A stretch of DNA of 64,000 nt, taken from NCBI GenBank assembly GCA_037892935.1, contig JAYXKI010000006.1, positions 992,001 to 1,056,000 of the forward strand. Direction: 5' to 3'. The stretch comes from Phlebopus portentosus. Taxonomy: Eukaryota > Basidiomycota > Agaricomycetes > Boletales > Boletinellaceae. A program made the position numbers and the translations under genes. How positions within the stretch are numbered: the stretch's first letter is position 1; every line of letters begins with the position of its first letter. Below, piece after piece: positions 46,519 through 57,714 of the stretch. The notes under the pieces were generated by a model. It was not told where the DNA came from. It made no database searches and saw nothing but the letters and a program-made list of their open reading frames with translations.

Positions 46519-48760
46519 TTGGATGTCGGAGCAAGATAGAGAGGAAGGATAGGATGTGCGGCGTAGGGTGAGCTGCGAGCTAATGACCTTTTAACAGTTG
46601 GACTAAAGGCATCTATGAGTGGCACGAAAGAGAGGCGGTGATGCAGTTTATCTTTGTAAAAGCTAACCATGTGCCGCATATTGCAAACAGATATGACCGA
46701 GGACAAGCTGAACTTCAATCAGGAAGTGTACAGAGCAAGAAAACTTATCAAACAGCGAATGACTCGGGTCGAAGAATAGGCTATTTCCAGGAAGTGAGTA
46801 CTCCCAGAAGAGAATTCAGAGCTGTTCCAATAAAGTTTCTCAGGGGCATCTCCGTTTCTTTTGAGAAGAGTACGTGGATTATTTGAATAATGAATTTAGG
46901 AGCCTTCGTGGTGAGGCGAGTACAACTCAGATTGTCGGTTCCCACACTTTCGGCAGCGTACGTAATCCCTTTTCTCGCTTCCTCCGAGCTTAACTCATCG
47001 CAACTCCTACAGACGCCCATCCCAATTACGATCATGCAGTTATCAAGCAAGCTCTAGATACTAAGCTACCCGCATTTTTCTGTTCCAAATGTGTGAATTT
47101 ATGGGGTGTTATCTTCATTGTTTCTCTAATGTTGAACTCACTTTGGTATGCAAGGCATTGGGTAAAGCAACATCTTTGCACTTGTTTCATCGTGACCATT
47201 GGTCATTTACGGAGCCTTGTTCTGAAAGTTTCGCAGCTGTACGACAAGGATTCGATATCAGCGGGAACTTTGTCTGTCTCATCACATAGGCTTCGTCGGG
47301 ATGCTGGATGCACATCCTCGGGCACGATGAAATGTTGACCGGAGCAGGAGTGAGGCGTACTTTTACTCTCAGATCGTACTTCTGACGACTGTTGTGACAT
47401 TAGCTTGTGTGTGCGCGCGCTTTATTTTCCGATATGGGATGATTCCTCTTCGTGGCGCATTCCGTCGAGTTTCTGTCTTCAGCCTTCAAGTTTAACGAGA
47501 TGAGAATGCGGGAATGTTTCGTCCTTAATGAATTCTCTCAGAACAAGCTTCTCCGTCGTGGCACAAGCTTCCCTTCATTGTGCATGAATCGTAGATCTGT
47601 TCGTAGTTAGGAGACTATATCGATCCTCGGATTCTGCAACCCTGCGTACCCAAAACTATCATTCTTATCTCATCTAGGATGTTCCTTGTGTTGTAATCCA
47701 GTAATCCGACAGTCGGCTTCTGGCGAGAGATGTAACTATGCCCACACTAAAGCCGCTGCTTCGTTCAGCCGGCTTTTGAAGGCCGCTTTTATCTGGATCT
47801 TTATTTTCGAGGTTGATCAGATGATTTCATGCGTTTTCTCCACCAGCTGGTCTTTAAGCTTGTCAAGGCAACATGTTTGGATCCCATGTCGCTATAGCCT
47901 CGGGAATGTCCACAATTTCTTGACGATGATGAATACTGTATCTCCGAATATTCAATGTTCGAATAACATGGCGTAGCTATCGCGTCGGGAGGGACGTTAA
48001 TAGGATGCTGTGAGATCTTCAGGTTTTCCAATCTTCCAATTCTAGCTAACGCTGATCTCAATCAATAGTTCGGAGTTTGTCCCTGATATGCTTGCCCAGG
48101 TCATGTATAGGCATGGAAGATGTCGCGGAAAAGCGAGCAGTGTGCCAATGAATGCTCCTTAAGGATCGGATACTCCGGTTGCTTCAGCCAAGTGGACAGC
48201 TACACCTTAGCTTAAGACTACTGAGAAGCACCAGCCTTGACAACTGTTTCATCATTTAATCACCACGGATCTGCCTGAACTTTTCATTCCAAAAAGGAGG
48301 GATCGAAGTAACTGGTAGTGAAATTGAGCATGGTATGGACTCGAAATCACTATCGTTTGCCACGATTTCTTCAGTGTGTTTTGGGTCTGCTCTCCCTCTC
48401 TTTCCTCATGACGACTGATATTTGGTACTAACTTGTGGTCCTGCCCAGATTTTCTCAGCCGTTGCTGCAGGACCAAGTTCGGGAAGATGGAATGACGCCA
48501 TTACCTCTCAATTATATGAATGTCCATCTGGCACAGTAAATGCCTCATTTCCTGCTCGTCACGCCCAAGCCTTTCAGCCATTCATATGTTTACTCCGAGT
48601 GAAGGAGACCGACTTGGCGTCAACCCCACATAACCTAACATTTCGCCGAAAGATCGCGTTACTTTTACCGATCATTCACCCATTTTTCCATGGTGATGGA
48701 TAAAAAGAAGGCGTGTGGCGGGCGAGACACTTCGTGACGGACGAACTTCGATACTCCAAC
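46519..48760. other. Intergenic 2.2 kb
   Basis: The promoter side of the WOPR gene followed by sequence with only short ORFs. One 36-residue charged ORF (46669-46779) looks codon-like but stands alone. A TATA-like GATAAAAAG at 48699-48707 belongs to the AA9 pseudogene. Large upstream regions are common for morphology regulators such as WOPR genes. Nothing else recognised. Confidence 0.4.
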
Positions 48761-49770
48761 ATGAAGATTATCACTGGCTTATTATTAGCGGCCTGCGCCG
48801 TACAATGTGCTTCTGCCCACTGTGAGAGCTTCTTCAGCCTGCTCGGCGTTTTCAGGCACTGACTATGATGAAATTTCCTCATAGACATCTGGACGACGCT
48901 GATTGCTGGCGGAACGTCGTCCACTGCCGCAGTACGCTAGCCGATAAACAATTCCCCCGTTGAGGATGTCACTTCAAATGATATTACTTGTAATAGGACT
49001 CCATCTCCTGCAACGGATACTGTGACTGTCGCAGCCGGATCCACTATCGGATTTATTCTAGACAATACTATCTATCACCAGGTTTAGCAAAATTTATTGA
49101 CTGGGGCTCTTGCGACTAACTATCTAAGTGCCGCAGCTATCTATCTCGGCGAGGCCCCGAGTTCGACTGCCAGTTGGGATGGTTCTGGTGCAAATTGGTT
49201 CAAGGTGCGGAGAAGTCCACGATCGGTTCCAGAACCTCAAGTTTCATTTCTTACTATTAGATTGCGGAGTGGGGTGCCACATTCAATCCTTTCAAGTTTA
49301 CGACTGAAGGCCTCAGCCAGTTGACTACAACGATGCCAAGTAGCGTACCCCCGGGTGAATATGTTGTTCGTATTGAGCAAATTGGATTGCATGTCGCTGG
49401 ATCTCCGCAATGATGTATCTCATGCGCACAAATCAATGTTAATGAAGATCTTTCCCCTCCTCGTAAACAATGGATTGATTTTGATATTATCCAGATAATC
49501 GGTGGTGGCTCTGCGAATCCTTCGAAAGTGTCAATTCCGGGTTACGTTAGTCCCGACGATTCTGGCCTGACGGTCAACATTTATAACCGTAAGTGTGCAT
49601 GATTCGTCTGGAAGACTTTTGCGATCTGAATTCTGTGATTGGAAGCGGTGCCGACATCCTATTAGGTAAGAATTGTTAAACCAAGTATGTCTTGCAAAGC
49701 TCATTTTTTTGTTAGGTACCTGGCCTGGCACCTTTCCGCGGATAAAGCGTCATTTAGCCTTCCACGGCGA
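48761..49770 (+). pseudogene. Decayed AA9 lytic polysaccharide monooxygenase
   Basis: A copy of the intact AA9 gene 2.1 kb downstream, aligning exon by exon with the same intron positions and a matching TATA-like box about 60 bp before the ATG. The signal peptide and first His are kept (ASAH then YIWTTLI), but a TAG replaces the Gln codon at 48938-48940 and a TGA replaces the Trp codon at 49411-49413 in the copper-site region. Many of the other differences are C/T or G/A changes. The intact copy was used only for comparison; this locus cannot make a full enzyme as it stands. The end is approximate. Confidence 0.85.
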
Positions 49771-50817
49771 ATGTACAGGCACATGGTTGAACGGAGGCAA
49801 AGGCGCTTATTAATTCAGAACAGAAAGAAGGCAAGTCTCTTGTCCGAGTTGAAGAATGTACGTACTTATCAATCTTTGTACCTGCTATGGAATGGGTCTC
49901 GTATGTATTTATTGCTCAGTTTGTAAGATATCATCACACCGCCCCGAAGAATCAATATTTTTCTCTATGTATATGCATGAGAGCGACTGAAAGGTTTATG
50001 TGCCGATCAGTGGATCGACCGAATTAGGAAAGAGCTTCTGTCATGTTGATTGTCGGCACTAGTGCTTGAAAATCTCTTTTTCATACTTTTGATACTTTAC
50101 TACTTGTTCAAGCTTTCCATCTTCCGAGTCCTCGCATTATGGACCATACAATCAGTTCCGATTGCGTCTATAAAATGTGATCTTTCAAGACGGCTTCAAG
50201 ACGGAGCTTACGAAGTAAAAGAGAACGATGCTATGGGCGCTACTTGTTTGGTTCGTTCCTGATTTCATGGAGGACGAGAAATCAGAGTTATCAAGATTGA
50301 TGCCGGTCCTTAAGCTTGGAGTCTTGAGTCTTGTACTACCTATGCGATCCAAGGAGCAGTTTTACCTCTTCTTCGTGGAAGTACGACATGGTTCGTACGG
50401 CGTATCTCTCTCATGAAATTTGACGTCGTATATGACCAAGAAGTCGCCATGCGTGTTCTTGGTCCACTTGACTAATCCACTTGTATTGATTTTCCGAAAG
50501 TTTCGAGCGATCGGCTGGTACAATCGCCGACGCCGTCCAGACTTATTTCTCGTTGGATATGGCAATGTTAATCTGCCTTTTCCCTTCCTTGGAAGAGCGA
50601 ACAGATGCTCAAGGATGCAAATGCAGAATGCCATAACCTATGAGATACGGTATGTTAAATATCTATAATTAGACACGTCATATTCTGAGCGGACCTTTTT
50701 GCGCAGAATGTTTGAACACTATCATGTTTTCTCCGAGTAGAACAGATAGAATTGGATGTAGCCAATCATTTTTCCGAATGCCAGCGCAGCTTTTTCCGAC
50801 CATTCGCCAAAGCGCTG
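49771..50817. other. Intergenic between the AA9 copies
   Basis: About 1 kb with no supported gene; short ORFs conflict between strands. A CCAAT at about 50762-50766 and a TATA-like element mark the promoter of the intact AA9 gene. Confidence 0.4.
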
Positions 50818-50825
50818 CATAAAAG
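50818..50825 (+). promoter_or_regulatory. TATA-like element of the AA9 gene
   Basis: CATAAAAG lies 56 bp before the AA9 ATG. The decayed copy keeps GATAAAAAG at the same relative place, which supports its being the shared ancestral core promoter. Confidence 0.5.
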
Positions 50826-50880
50826 AGGGAGGACGAATGCTGCGAGCTACCTCGACAACCGTTGCCTTGCATACATCGAC

Positions 50881-51879
50881 ATGAAGTTGACTTCTGCTCT
50901 ATTATTAGCCATTGGCGCGGCCCACAGCGCTTCAGCCCACTGTGAGTCTCTGGTTGGGTCGACTCTATTCGTAAAGCTTTTACCGAGACTGCTTCAAATC
51001 AGATATCTGGACGACTCTCATCACTGACAGTACCACGTCCACGGCCGCAGTTCGCCAGCCTCAGAACAATTCCCCTGTGACAGATGTCACTTCGAGCGAC
51101 ATCACTTGCAATGTAAATCCGTCATCTGCCTCAGAAACCGTCGATGTACCCGCTGGATCAACCGTCGGATTTCAATTGGACAACACAGTCTATCATCAGG
51201 TACGGTATACTATCCTTAAGCTGAGCTTTGGATCACTGAGAGTCCATGTTAATTAGGGGCCCGCCGCTATATACCTCGGTCAGGCTCCAGGAAGTGCTGC
51301 TGAATGGGACGGTTCTGGTGCCAACTGGTTCAAGGTAGAAACAAATTCATCTCAAATATCCGCTGAGCCTTACTTGTTGCTACCAGATCGCTGAATGGGG
51401 AGCGACATTTGATCCGTTCACGTTCACGGATTATGGCGCCAGCCAGCTGACTACGACAATCCCGAGCGATGTCCCGGCCGGCGAATACCTAGTTCGCATT
51501 GAACAGATAGGTCTGCATGTCCCAGACGCTCCTCAGTGGTACATCTCCTGTGCTCAAATTAATGTAAGAACATGTCTGTGGCGAAACCTTGACGCTAATA
51601 CATATTTGTTCTGTTACAGGTTACTGGCGGTGGTTCTGCCAACCCGAGCAAAGTCTCGATCCCTGGCTATGTCAGCCCTGATGATCCTGGGCTTACAGTT
51701 GACATCTATGACCGTAAGTGTTCCTGTTTTCTGGTTGCCAGCTGCATAAGGTTTAACATTCTGGAATTCAAGCGGTACCCACTGCATACACGGTATATTT
51801 ATCAACTGTCAAACTCAATTTCTTCTTTGCTAAAATCTCTGTTGTCTAGGTCCCTGGACCCGCTGTCTTTACCGGATGA
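50881..51879 (+). CDS. AA9 lytic polysaccharide monooxygenase
   Basis: A secreted copper enzyme that oxidatively cleaves cellulose chains. Seven exons: 50881-50941, 51003-51199, 51257-51334, 51387-51563, 51620-51713, 51773-51792 (20 nt) and 51850-51879 (218 aa). The signal peptide ends at ASA, leaving His20 as the mature N-terminus. The histidine brace is His20 and His85 (in VYHQGP). The axial-site region is RIEQIGLH156 and Q162-W-Y164, followed by Cys167, which can pair with Cys56. There is no cellulose-binding module or linker: the protein stops after a short PVPTAYTVPGPAVFTG tail. Expression with plant-biomass enzymes is expected from the family. The upstream copy is a pseudogene. Confidence 0.94.
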
Positions 51880-52597
51880 AAAAAAGTGCAGACTTGAGAT
51901 GAATTCCTCTTTGTGTAGATGTAACAAGTGTACTTATGTAACTACTATTTACTGCAAGTTCTGAGTTCCTTCTTGGGGGTCCTACAGAACAGGAACATAT
52001 CCGAATTAGGAAACGTTGTGAGATTCAGACGACTTAGTGACCCCAATAATCTTTGCCCATTCACACTCATGAGCCTCACTACTGTTGCGGGATAGTATTC
52101 ATGTTCTCATGCATGCTTATAGAATCGGTTTTCAGGTGGCCGGTGATAAATATAGAAATTCCGCGTCTCCATTACATAATCTCACATTTCATGTTGAACC
52201 GAACCATGCCGAATGTAGACAGTGCGCCCTTCTGTTACCACCCCTCTTCCACTCGCGTCCTGTGTCCTTCTAGACCTCCTGCTGCTGAAGTTCGGCGAGC
52301 TAGGATAGCGCGAAACCAAGATACCTGTCGAACAAGAAGAACTACTACCCCACTCACCTTCCACTTCGTGTCGGTCATACTGGAGACTCAACGAGTGAAC
52401 GTGGACGGTGTAGTCAACTCCGTCGAGGAGATAAGGCTCGACAACCAAAATATCCCACAGAATGAAATGAAGCCAATGAAAGCTTCTAGCCGCAGAAGTG
52501 TAGAGTACGTCTGGTTCGCGGAATTGACTCGCTTTAGTTCGGGCTCTTATTTCTGGACAGACTGTCTTTGGCTGAAAAGCTTCAACACGTCCGGGAG

Positions 52598-54025
52598 ATG
52601 CGCTACTCGCGAGACCAAGAGATGCTCTGTGCCAGCCTCTCCTGTTGCGCAAAAGAGCCCAGCGAAAAGCAGCTGCAAATATCAGCATTGGAACGAATCA
52701 AACAAGAACTTGAAACCAGACTGCACGATTGTGACAGACGAGCTCGCGAGCTTCGTGATAGGCTTGGTGGACAGATCGACAGCGACGAAGAGTCTCGAGA
52801 ATCTTTGCTTCGCCAGAGATTGATAGTTGAACACCGTTTAACTACGACTCGTGAAGAGATGGCAGCAGTGACAAGGGAGCTTGAGCGCCTCAGGTTCAAC
52901 GGGCATTCTTCGACCATAGACTCAACGGGCCCCGCATCTATTTCTTACTCGGGGCGTTCCCGGAACAGCGCGAATCTATCTCTCTTTTTCCAAGATTCTG
53001 CAACGAGAAAGCCTTTGCGAACATCGATGCGTTCCTACTCGATGGATTATGTCACTAGACCTAGGATACCACGTTCCCACAAGCATGGTCATACTGCGCC
53101 TCACTGGCGTTCAAAGTCCTTAGCAGAAGATCACTCCCTACGCAAACTACGTGGTAAGGAAGGTAGTCGAGCAGGAGTAATACCATCGTCTTGGGCTCTA
53201 GAACCAGGACAGCCGTGCTTATCTTCCAGCCAATTCCCACTAGCTGTCGACGAATTTAACAACTCTTTTTCGTCACGAGTCATCGACCCATCTCATTCTC
53301 GTTCTAGGCCACGATCTTCCCTCCGTCCTCTTAAAATGCCATCAAAGGAATGGAGAAGTATGTTTGCAACTTACTCCCGGCGCCCTTCAGTCGACGGGGA
53401 GTTTGGAAATGTCACTCTCCTACCAATAGAAGCTCCACGATCAACGGCCGAATTGCTTGTGGACTTGCCTAGCACGTCTTTACCGTCCTACGTGCAGACT
53501 CTAATAAACGAGTTTGAGCAGTTCTCGCATCCTCCCCTTGCTTTGAGTTTTATGGAGGACAGGATTCTAGATTTGCCTGTTCTACGGAAGCCGGTCCCTT
53601 TGTCTCCTGTCCTGGAGCAACCCTCACCGATTTCGTCCATCAAGAGCCGGCCATCTCCAAAAGCCGTGGGTCGGAAACTAGTGCGAAAGCGGCAGCCCAT
53701 TTTCACGTTGCGCCTTCCCTCGCATTCATCTGCGCAAGGCTCACCATCCTTCGCGGAGTCGTCTTCAACATCTATTGACGCATCAGAAGAAGAACAACCA
53801 TTGCCTTTGCCACTCATAGACTCGAGGGCTCCTTCGCGGCGTAAGGGCCTGCCTTCAACTCGCGATCATGACCTTGCTATGCTGGGCGGAGCTCCTGACG
53901 ATGTTCCAGAAACACCTATTCCTTTCGCGCCGAAGACTTCCGTCGTAGGCAAGAGTAAAGTCGCGCGTCCTTTCTCTGTTCTCCGCCGAGTCAAGAGCAG
54001 ACTAGTCCAGCTAGGGAGACATTGA
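52598..54025 (+). CDS. Coiled-coil, Ser/Pro-rich protein, unrecognised
   Basis: An open frame of 475 codons from the ATG at 52598 to TGA 54023-54025. The first about 110 residues are a Glu/Arg/Leu-rich coiled coil (LERIKQELETRLHDCDRRAREL and on to RELERLR). The rest is Ser/Pro/Arg-rich and disordered, ending in a basic segment (RPFSVLRRVKSRLVQLG). The frame is open upstream to 52568 or further, where RLSLAEKLQHVRE continues the coiled coil; a preceding exon probably ends before an acceptor at about 52550. A plus-strand frame at 52205-52550 may contribute but phases do not match. No family is recognised; a scaffold or cytoskeletal role is only a guess from composition. Confidence 0.6.
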   Translation: MRYSRDQEMLCASLSCCAKEPSEKQLQISALERIKQELETRLHDCDRRARELRDRLGGQIDSDEESRESLLRQRLIVEHRLTTTREEMAAVTRELERLRFNGHSSTIDSTGPASISYSGRSRNSANLSLFFQDSATRKPLRTSMRSYSMDYVTRPRIPRSHKHGHTAPHWRSKSLAEDHSLRKLRGKEGSRAGVIPSSWALEPGQPCLSSSQFPLAVDEFNNSFSSRVIDPSHSRSRPRSSLRPLKMPSKEWRSMFATYSRRPSVDGEFGNVTLLPIEAPRSTAELLVDLPSTSLPSYVQTLINEFEQFSHPPLALSFMEDRILDLPVLRKPVPLSPVLEQPSPISSIKSRPSPKAVGRKLVRKRQPIFTLRLPSHSSAQGSPSFAESSSTSIDASEEEQPLPLPLIDSRAPSRRKGLPSTRDHDLAMLGGAPDDVPETPIPFAPKTSVVGKSKVARPFSVLRRVKSRLVQLGRH

Positions 54026-54392
54026 TAATATCCGTAGGGACTTGCAGATTTTCTTATCGACATTATTTATTCTTTATATCTCAGCAGCATGTAGACGCGA
54101 TCTTAATGGGCAATCTTGCGCTTGTAGTTTATTACCTTCCAGTTATGTAGTTTGCTTTCTTGTGCACGCCGATAGTTTCTGTACTAGTTCTTGTCTGTAT
54201 TCCTACATGCGCTGTGCGAGTAAAGATCCCACCACAGTGAGATTTGCATAGTTACAGTCGTAAAAAAATGTTGATCATCCGAAAATCGAATCGGTCGCGG
54301 ACGCCGGGCCAAATATGGTATATTCCAACCATGACGTTCTTCTCTAAAAACTACTTGTTATCAAGTCAATCACAACCTTTGGTCTGAGTATC

Positions 54393-55689
54393 ATGTCTGA
54401 ACTCCTCTCGTTGCAGTCCAGGCTTACCGTGAGTCTATCGCAGGGATATTTGAAACGCCACGCTGATTGAGATACAAACGCCAGCTTCGTGATGGGAACA
54501 CTATTCCACTTCTCGGGTTTGGTTATAAACAACTGCCTTCGATTCTTGAATCAAGGCTGATCTTAGCCGGGTAGGCACATACGAACTTGATGGCCAAGAG
54601 GCATACAAGCCTGTAACATGGGCACTGGAGGTATGGTTGGGCATCCCTCTATCCCGTCGATACATACTCATAACGTGAAAGGCAGGCTATCGCCACATTG
54701 TAAGCTCTCGATTCTATACTAGATTGACTATCCACCTACATAAAACGTAGGACTCTGCTGCATGGTACTATAACGAGAAGGAAGTCAGCGAAGCAATTCT
54801 CGATTTCTGCAAGAAGAATAATATCCCTCGATCCGATATTTTTTATACGACCAAGCTGCAATCAAACAACGGGTATGAAGCCTCGAAGAAAGCTATTCAG
54901 AGATCATTGGACGCATGCGGACTGGGATATATAGATTTGTATTTAATTCACGGGCCCCTTGGAGGACGCCAAGCTCGCTTGGACAGTTGGAAGGCCATTC
55001 TCGAAGCAAAGGCAGAGGGGAAACTTCGCAGCGTTGGCGTCAGCAACTTCGGCATCAAGCATCTTCAGGAGATGATAGACGCTGGCGTTGAGATACCTGC
55101 TGTTAATCAGGTGCCTAATCTATGACAATGCTCATGGCTCTTGTTACTAATGCACACGCCATACATAGATTGATCTGCATCCATTCATGACACGGATGGC
55201 TTTAGTGGAATTCTGTCGGCAACACGACATAGCGTTGGAGGTACGCCTTTTATATGTCTTGAACTTCTTTTGAGTTTTAGTCATCGTGCTTCACCGTTCA
55301 TCTTCAGGCTTGGGGACCGCTGGTTCGCGCATACAGGTTCAAGCACCCAGTGTTGATCCAACTCGCACAGAAGCATGGGAAAGAAGTCCCCCAGGTCCTT
55401 CTTCGCTACTCTCTGCAGAAAGTGCGTAACTGCCTAACTCTCGTGAAATCTCGTACTTAGTCTGGCCTAACGGCATATATGCAGGGCTTCATACCTATTC
55501 CGAAGTCTGCTTCAAAAGAACGGATTATTTCTAACACGAAGATTTATGATTTCGAATTATCTCCAGAAGAGATCAAGGGACTTGATGGCCTAGATGAACG
55601 TAAGCTGCCTACTCTCACATACTGATAGAAAAGCTGACTTAACGACACCAGATCTCATAACAGATTGGGATCCAAGTGAATGCCCATAA
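54393..55689 (+). CDS. Aldo-keto reductase
   Basis: An NADPH-dependent carbonyl reductase. Nine exons close: 54393-54428, 54485-54521, 54575-54630, 54682-54699 (18 nt), 54751-55110, 55169-55240, 55308-55421, 55485-55599 and 55652-55689 (281 aa, normal for AKRs). The catalytic tetrad is visible: Asp in GYRHIDSA, Tyr in AAWYYNEKE, Lys in FYTTKLQ and His in LYLIHGPLGG. Cofactor-site motifs SVGVSNFGIKHL, GFIPIPKSASKERI and the terminal ITDWDPSECP also fit. The 18-nt exon encodes AGYRHI, immediately before the catalytic Asp. Yeast Ypr1/Gcy1-like enzymes are the closest description; the substrate cannot be told. Confidence 0.93.
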
Positions 55690-56035
55690 GAGAGTGGTAC
55701 TCTGGAAAAGGCCCAGCAAATGTTCTTCAAAACGCATCTAGAATGCGTTCTGATACTTCTTATTAAATACTAGTTTCCTGTGGCTATAATGCTGAGCTGT
55801 TGCAAATATCCTTGGCGTCGAGATTAAGATGCAAAAATGAATCGTTATAATTATCTCACGGCTTTGCAACGAAATGAGTTCCTGCCCGGTGCGATGCAAT
55901 CTATTCATTAAAATTATCGATCCCTCAATATCTGGCATGCGCCGTGTTGCACTCCAAATAGTACCAAACAACGCGAACGCGGCAATTCACGTGATGTTGT
56001 GGCTGGCCTCGAATTGATCTCTGTTGACATCCATC

Positions 56036-57536
56036 ATGCGCTTAAGAGCTCTACTTTCGGAGTATCCGAAATCACTAGTTGATGCCCTAGATAGCTGCGG
56101 TATCAAGACGGATGAAGCTCTCCTATGCTCTTCGTCCTTGCTCCCCGAGTTATGGCAGCGCTTGCCTCCTGATTCTATGACATTTTCTCAACTAGAAGAG
56201 ATTAGAGGGATTGCCATCAAGTCACTCTCAGCTCCCGGAACCACGGGAACAGAAACATTGGAAGGCTCTTCTATGCCGGAGAATGGGTCTGACTGTTGGC
56301 CGCAATTGGCATCCAGTTGTCCCAAACTGACCGGGCTACTGAACGCGATGCAAACTGGCGTGATCGAAGTGGGCGGAGACAAAGGGTCCGGAAAAACAGT
56401 ACTTCAGAGGCTCCTTTGTTTCATATACATACCATTAAAGAGTCTGTACTGCGCAGGCGGTTATCTTGAACACGGCTCTCGCTTGCCTTGAGGCCTCGGA
56501 CGATAACATCGTACACTGGATCGACACTGTCGGAGATTTCTCCGCAGAGAGAGCTTCGCGTATTCTAAACTGTGGCTCGTGGTCTCAGAGTACGGAAGCC
56601 TCTTCCGGAAGTGTATATCTCTCACGCAAGCAAGGTCGTTTCTGACATGCATACCATCCAAACAGGTAGCCGATAATTCCCTCAGTCGATTGAACGTGTC
56701 TCTTGCATTCACTCCAGCAGAAGCACATGCTGTTCTCGCTTCTATTCGATCTCAGGCTGGGGTAAGCTGATTGCAATGGCTGTGTTTTCTTAGACCCGAA
56801 AATAATAACGATAATAACCGGCCGCAAACTTGAAGGTAATTCGCGAACGACAATCAAGCTCGGTCCGACTAATCGTCATAGACCCTATAACGCCGCTATT
56901 TACTCCGCGTATTAGCTCTGGGTCGTCCGAAGGTGAAGCGACATGTCTTCAATTATACTCATGGCCTTACATTTCGTAATTGTCTTTGTCCAGGTCAGGC
57001 TATGATGTCCGCGTTCATGAGGTCCTTGCAAGACCTCACTGTGGAACTCGAGGCTATCGCTTTGGTATGAATAGAGCACTTTTTTCTACTGTGTTGACCT
57101 AGGAATGACTGGTTAATAGATTGCGAACAACGCGTCAACTGCACTGCCTGGTAACACCGCATCATGCTTCGAGGCAATCAAGCTAAAGCCGGCCCTCGGA
57201 TTAACGATGACTTTCCTTACGGATACGACTCTCTGGCTAACTCCCGCGAAGGATTTGTTTACGAGCGTCTTCAACTCCGGAGTAGATGATGATGGATCTA
57301 TCTCGTCAACTGTTTCCGAGCAGCCGCATAGCTGTGGGGAAGATCTTGACAGCATATACATTGCTGAAGTTTTATGCTCGAGATACTATGTTCGTGTTTC
57401 TATCGCATTTCCCGTCTGTCGTATCTAATCTTGCTATGTACAGACCGGACCAACATGGTGGAGTTTTCAAGTGGATGAAAGCGGGGTCCTTACGGAGTTT
57501 ATACGCCCACAATCCCCTGACGCATCTATCGAATAA
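56036..57536 (+). CDS. RAD51 paralogue (RecA-like ATPase, possibly RAD51D type)
   Basis: Seven exons: 56036-56398, 56457-56612, 56666-56761, 56836-56932, 56994-57064, 57120-57389 and 57444-57536 (381 aa). A helical N-terminal region (LVDALDSCGIKTDEALL) precedes a RecA core. Walker A is GGDKGSGKT, at the end of exon 1. Strand motifs are IVHWIDTVGDFSAERASRIL and SLAFTPAEAHAVL, and Walker B is VRLIVIDPITPLF. The C-terminus ends with RYYTGPTWWSFQVDESG, a layout seen in RAD51 paralogues rather than Rad51 itself. RAD51 paralogues help load or stabilise Rad51 filaments in recombination repair. The choice of RAD51D over XRCC2- or Rad55-like is tentative. It converges on the SERINC gene, with 178 bp between stops. 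Confidence 0.8.
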
Positions 57537-57714
57537 TTTATGAACATCAATCGACATATGTCTGAGTTATGTGCTAGATTAGCAGTGTACGACTGCAAGA
57601 AAAGCATTACATGTAATATACCATCCGATCTATCTTACACACTTCACTACTAAATGTCGCCGAATCTGTTGGCATAAAAAATTCATCGTCAGGCGCTTAT
57701 TTCAAATTTAAGAA

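Noticed and set aside
46669..46779. 36-residue charged ORF near the WOPR gene
   Set aside because: Codon-like but isolated, no recognisable family and no matching exons; not reported as a gene.
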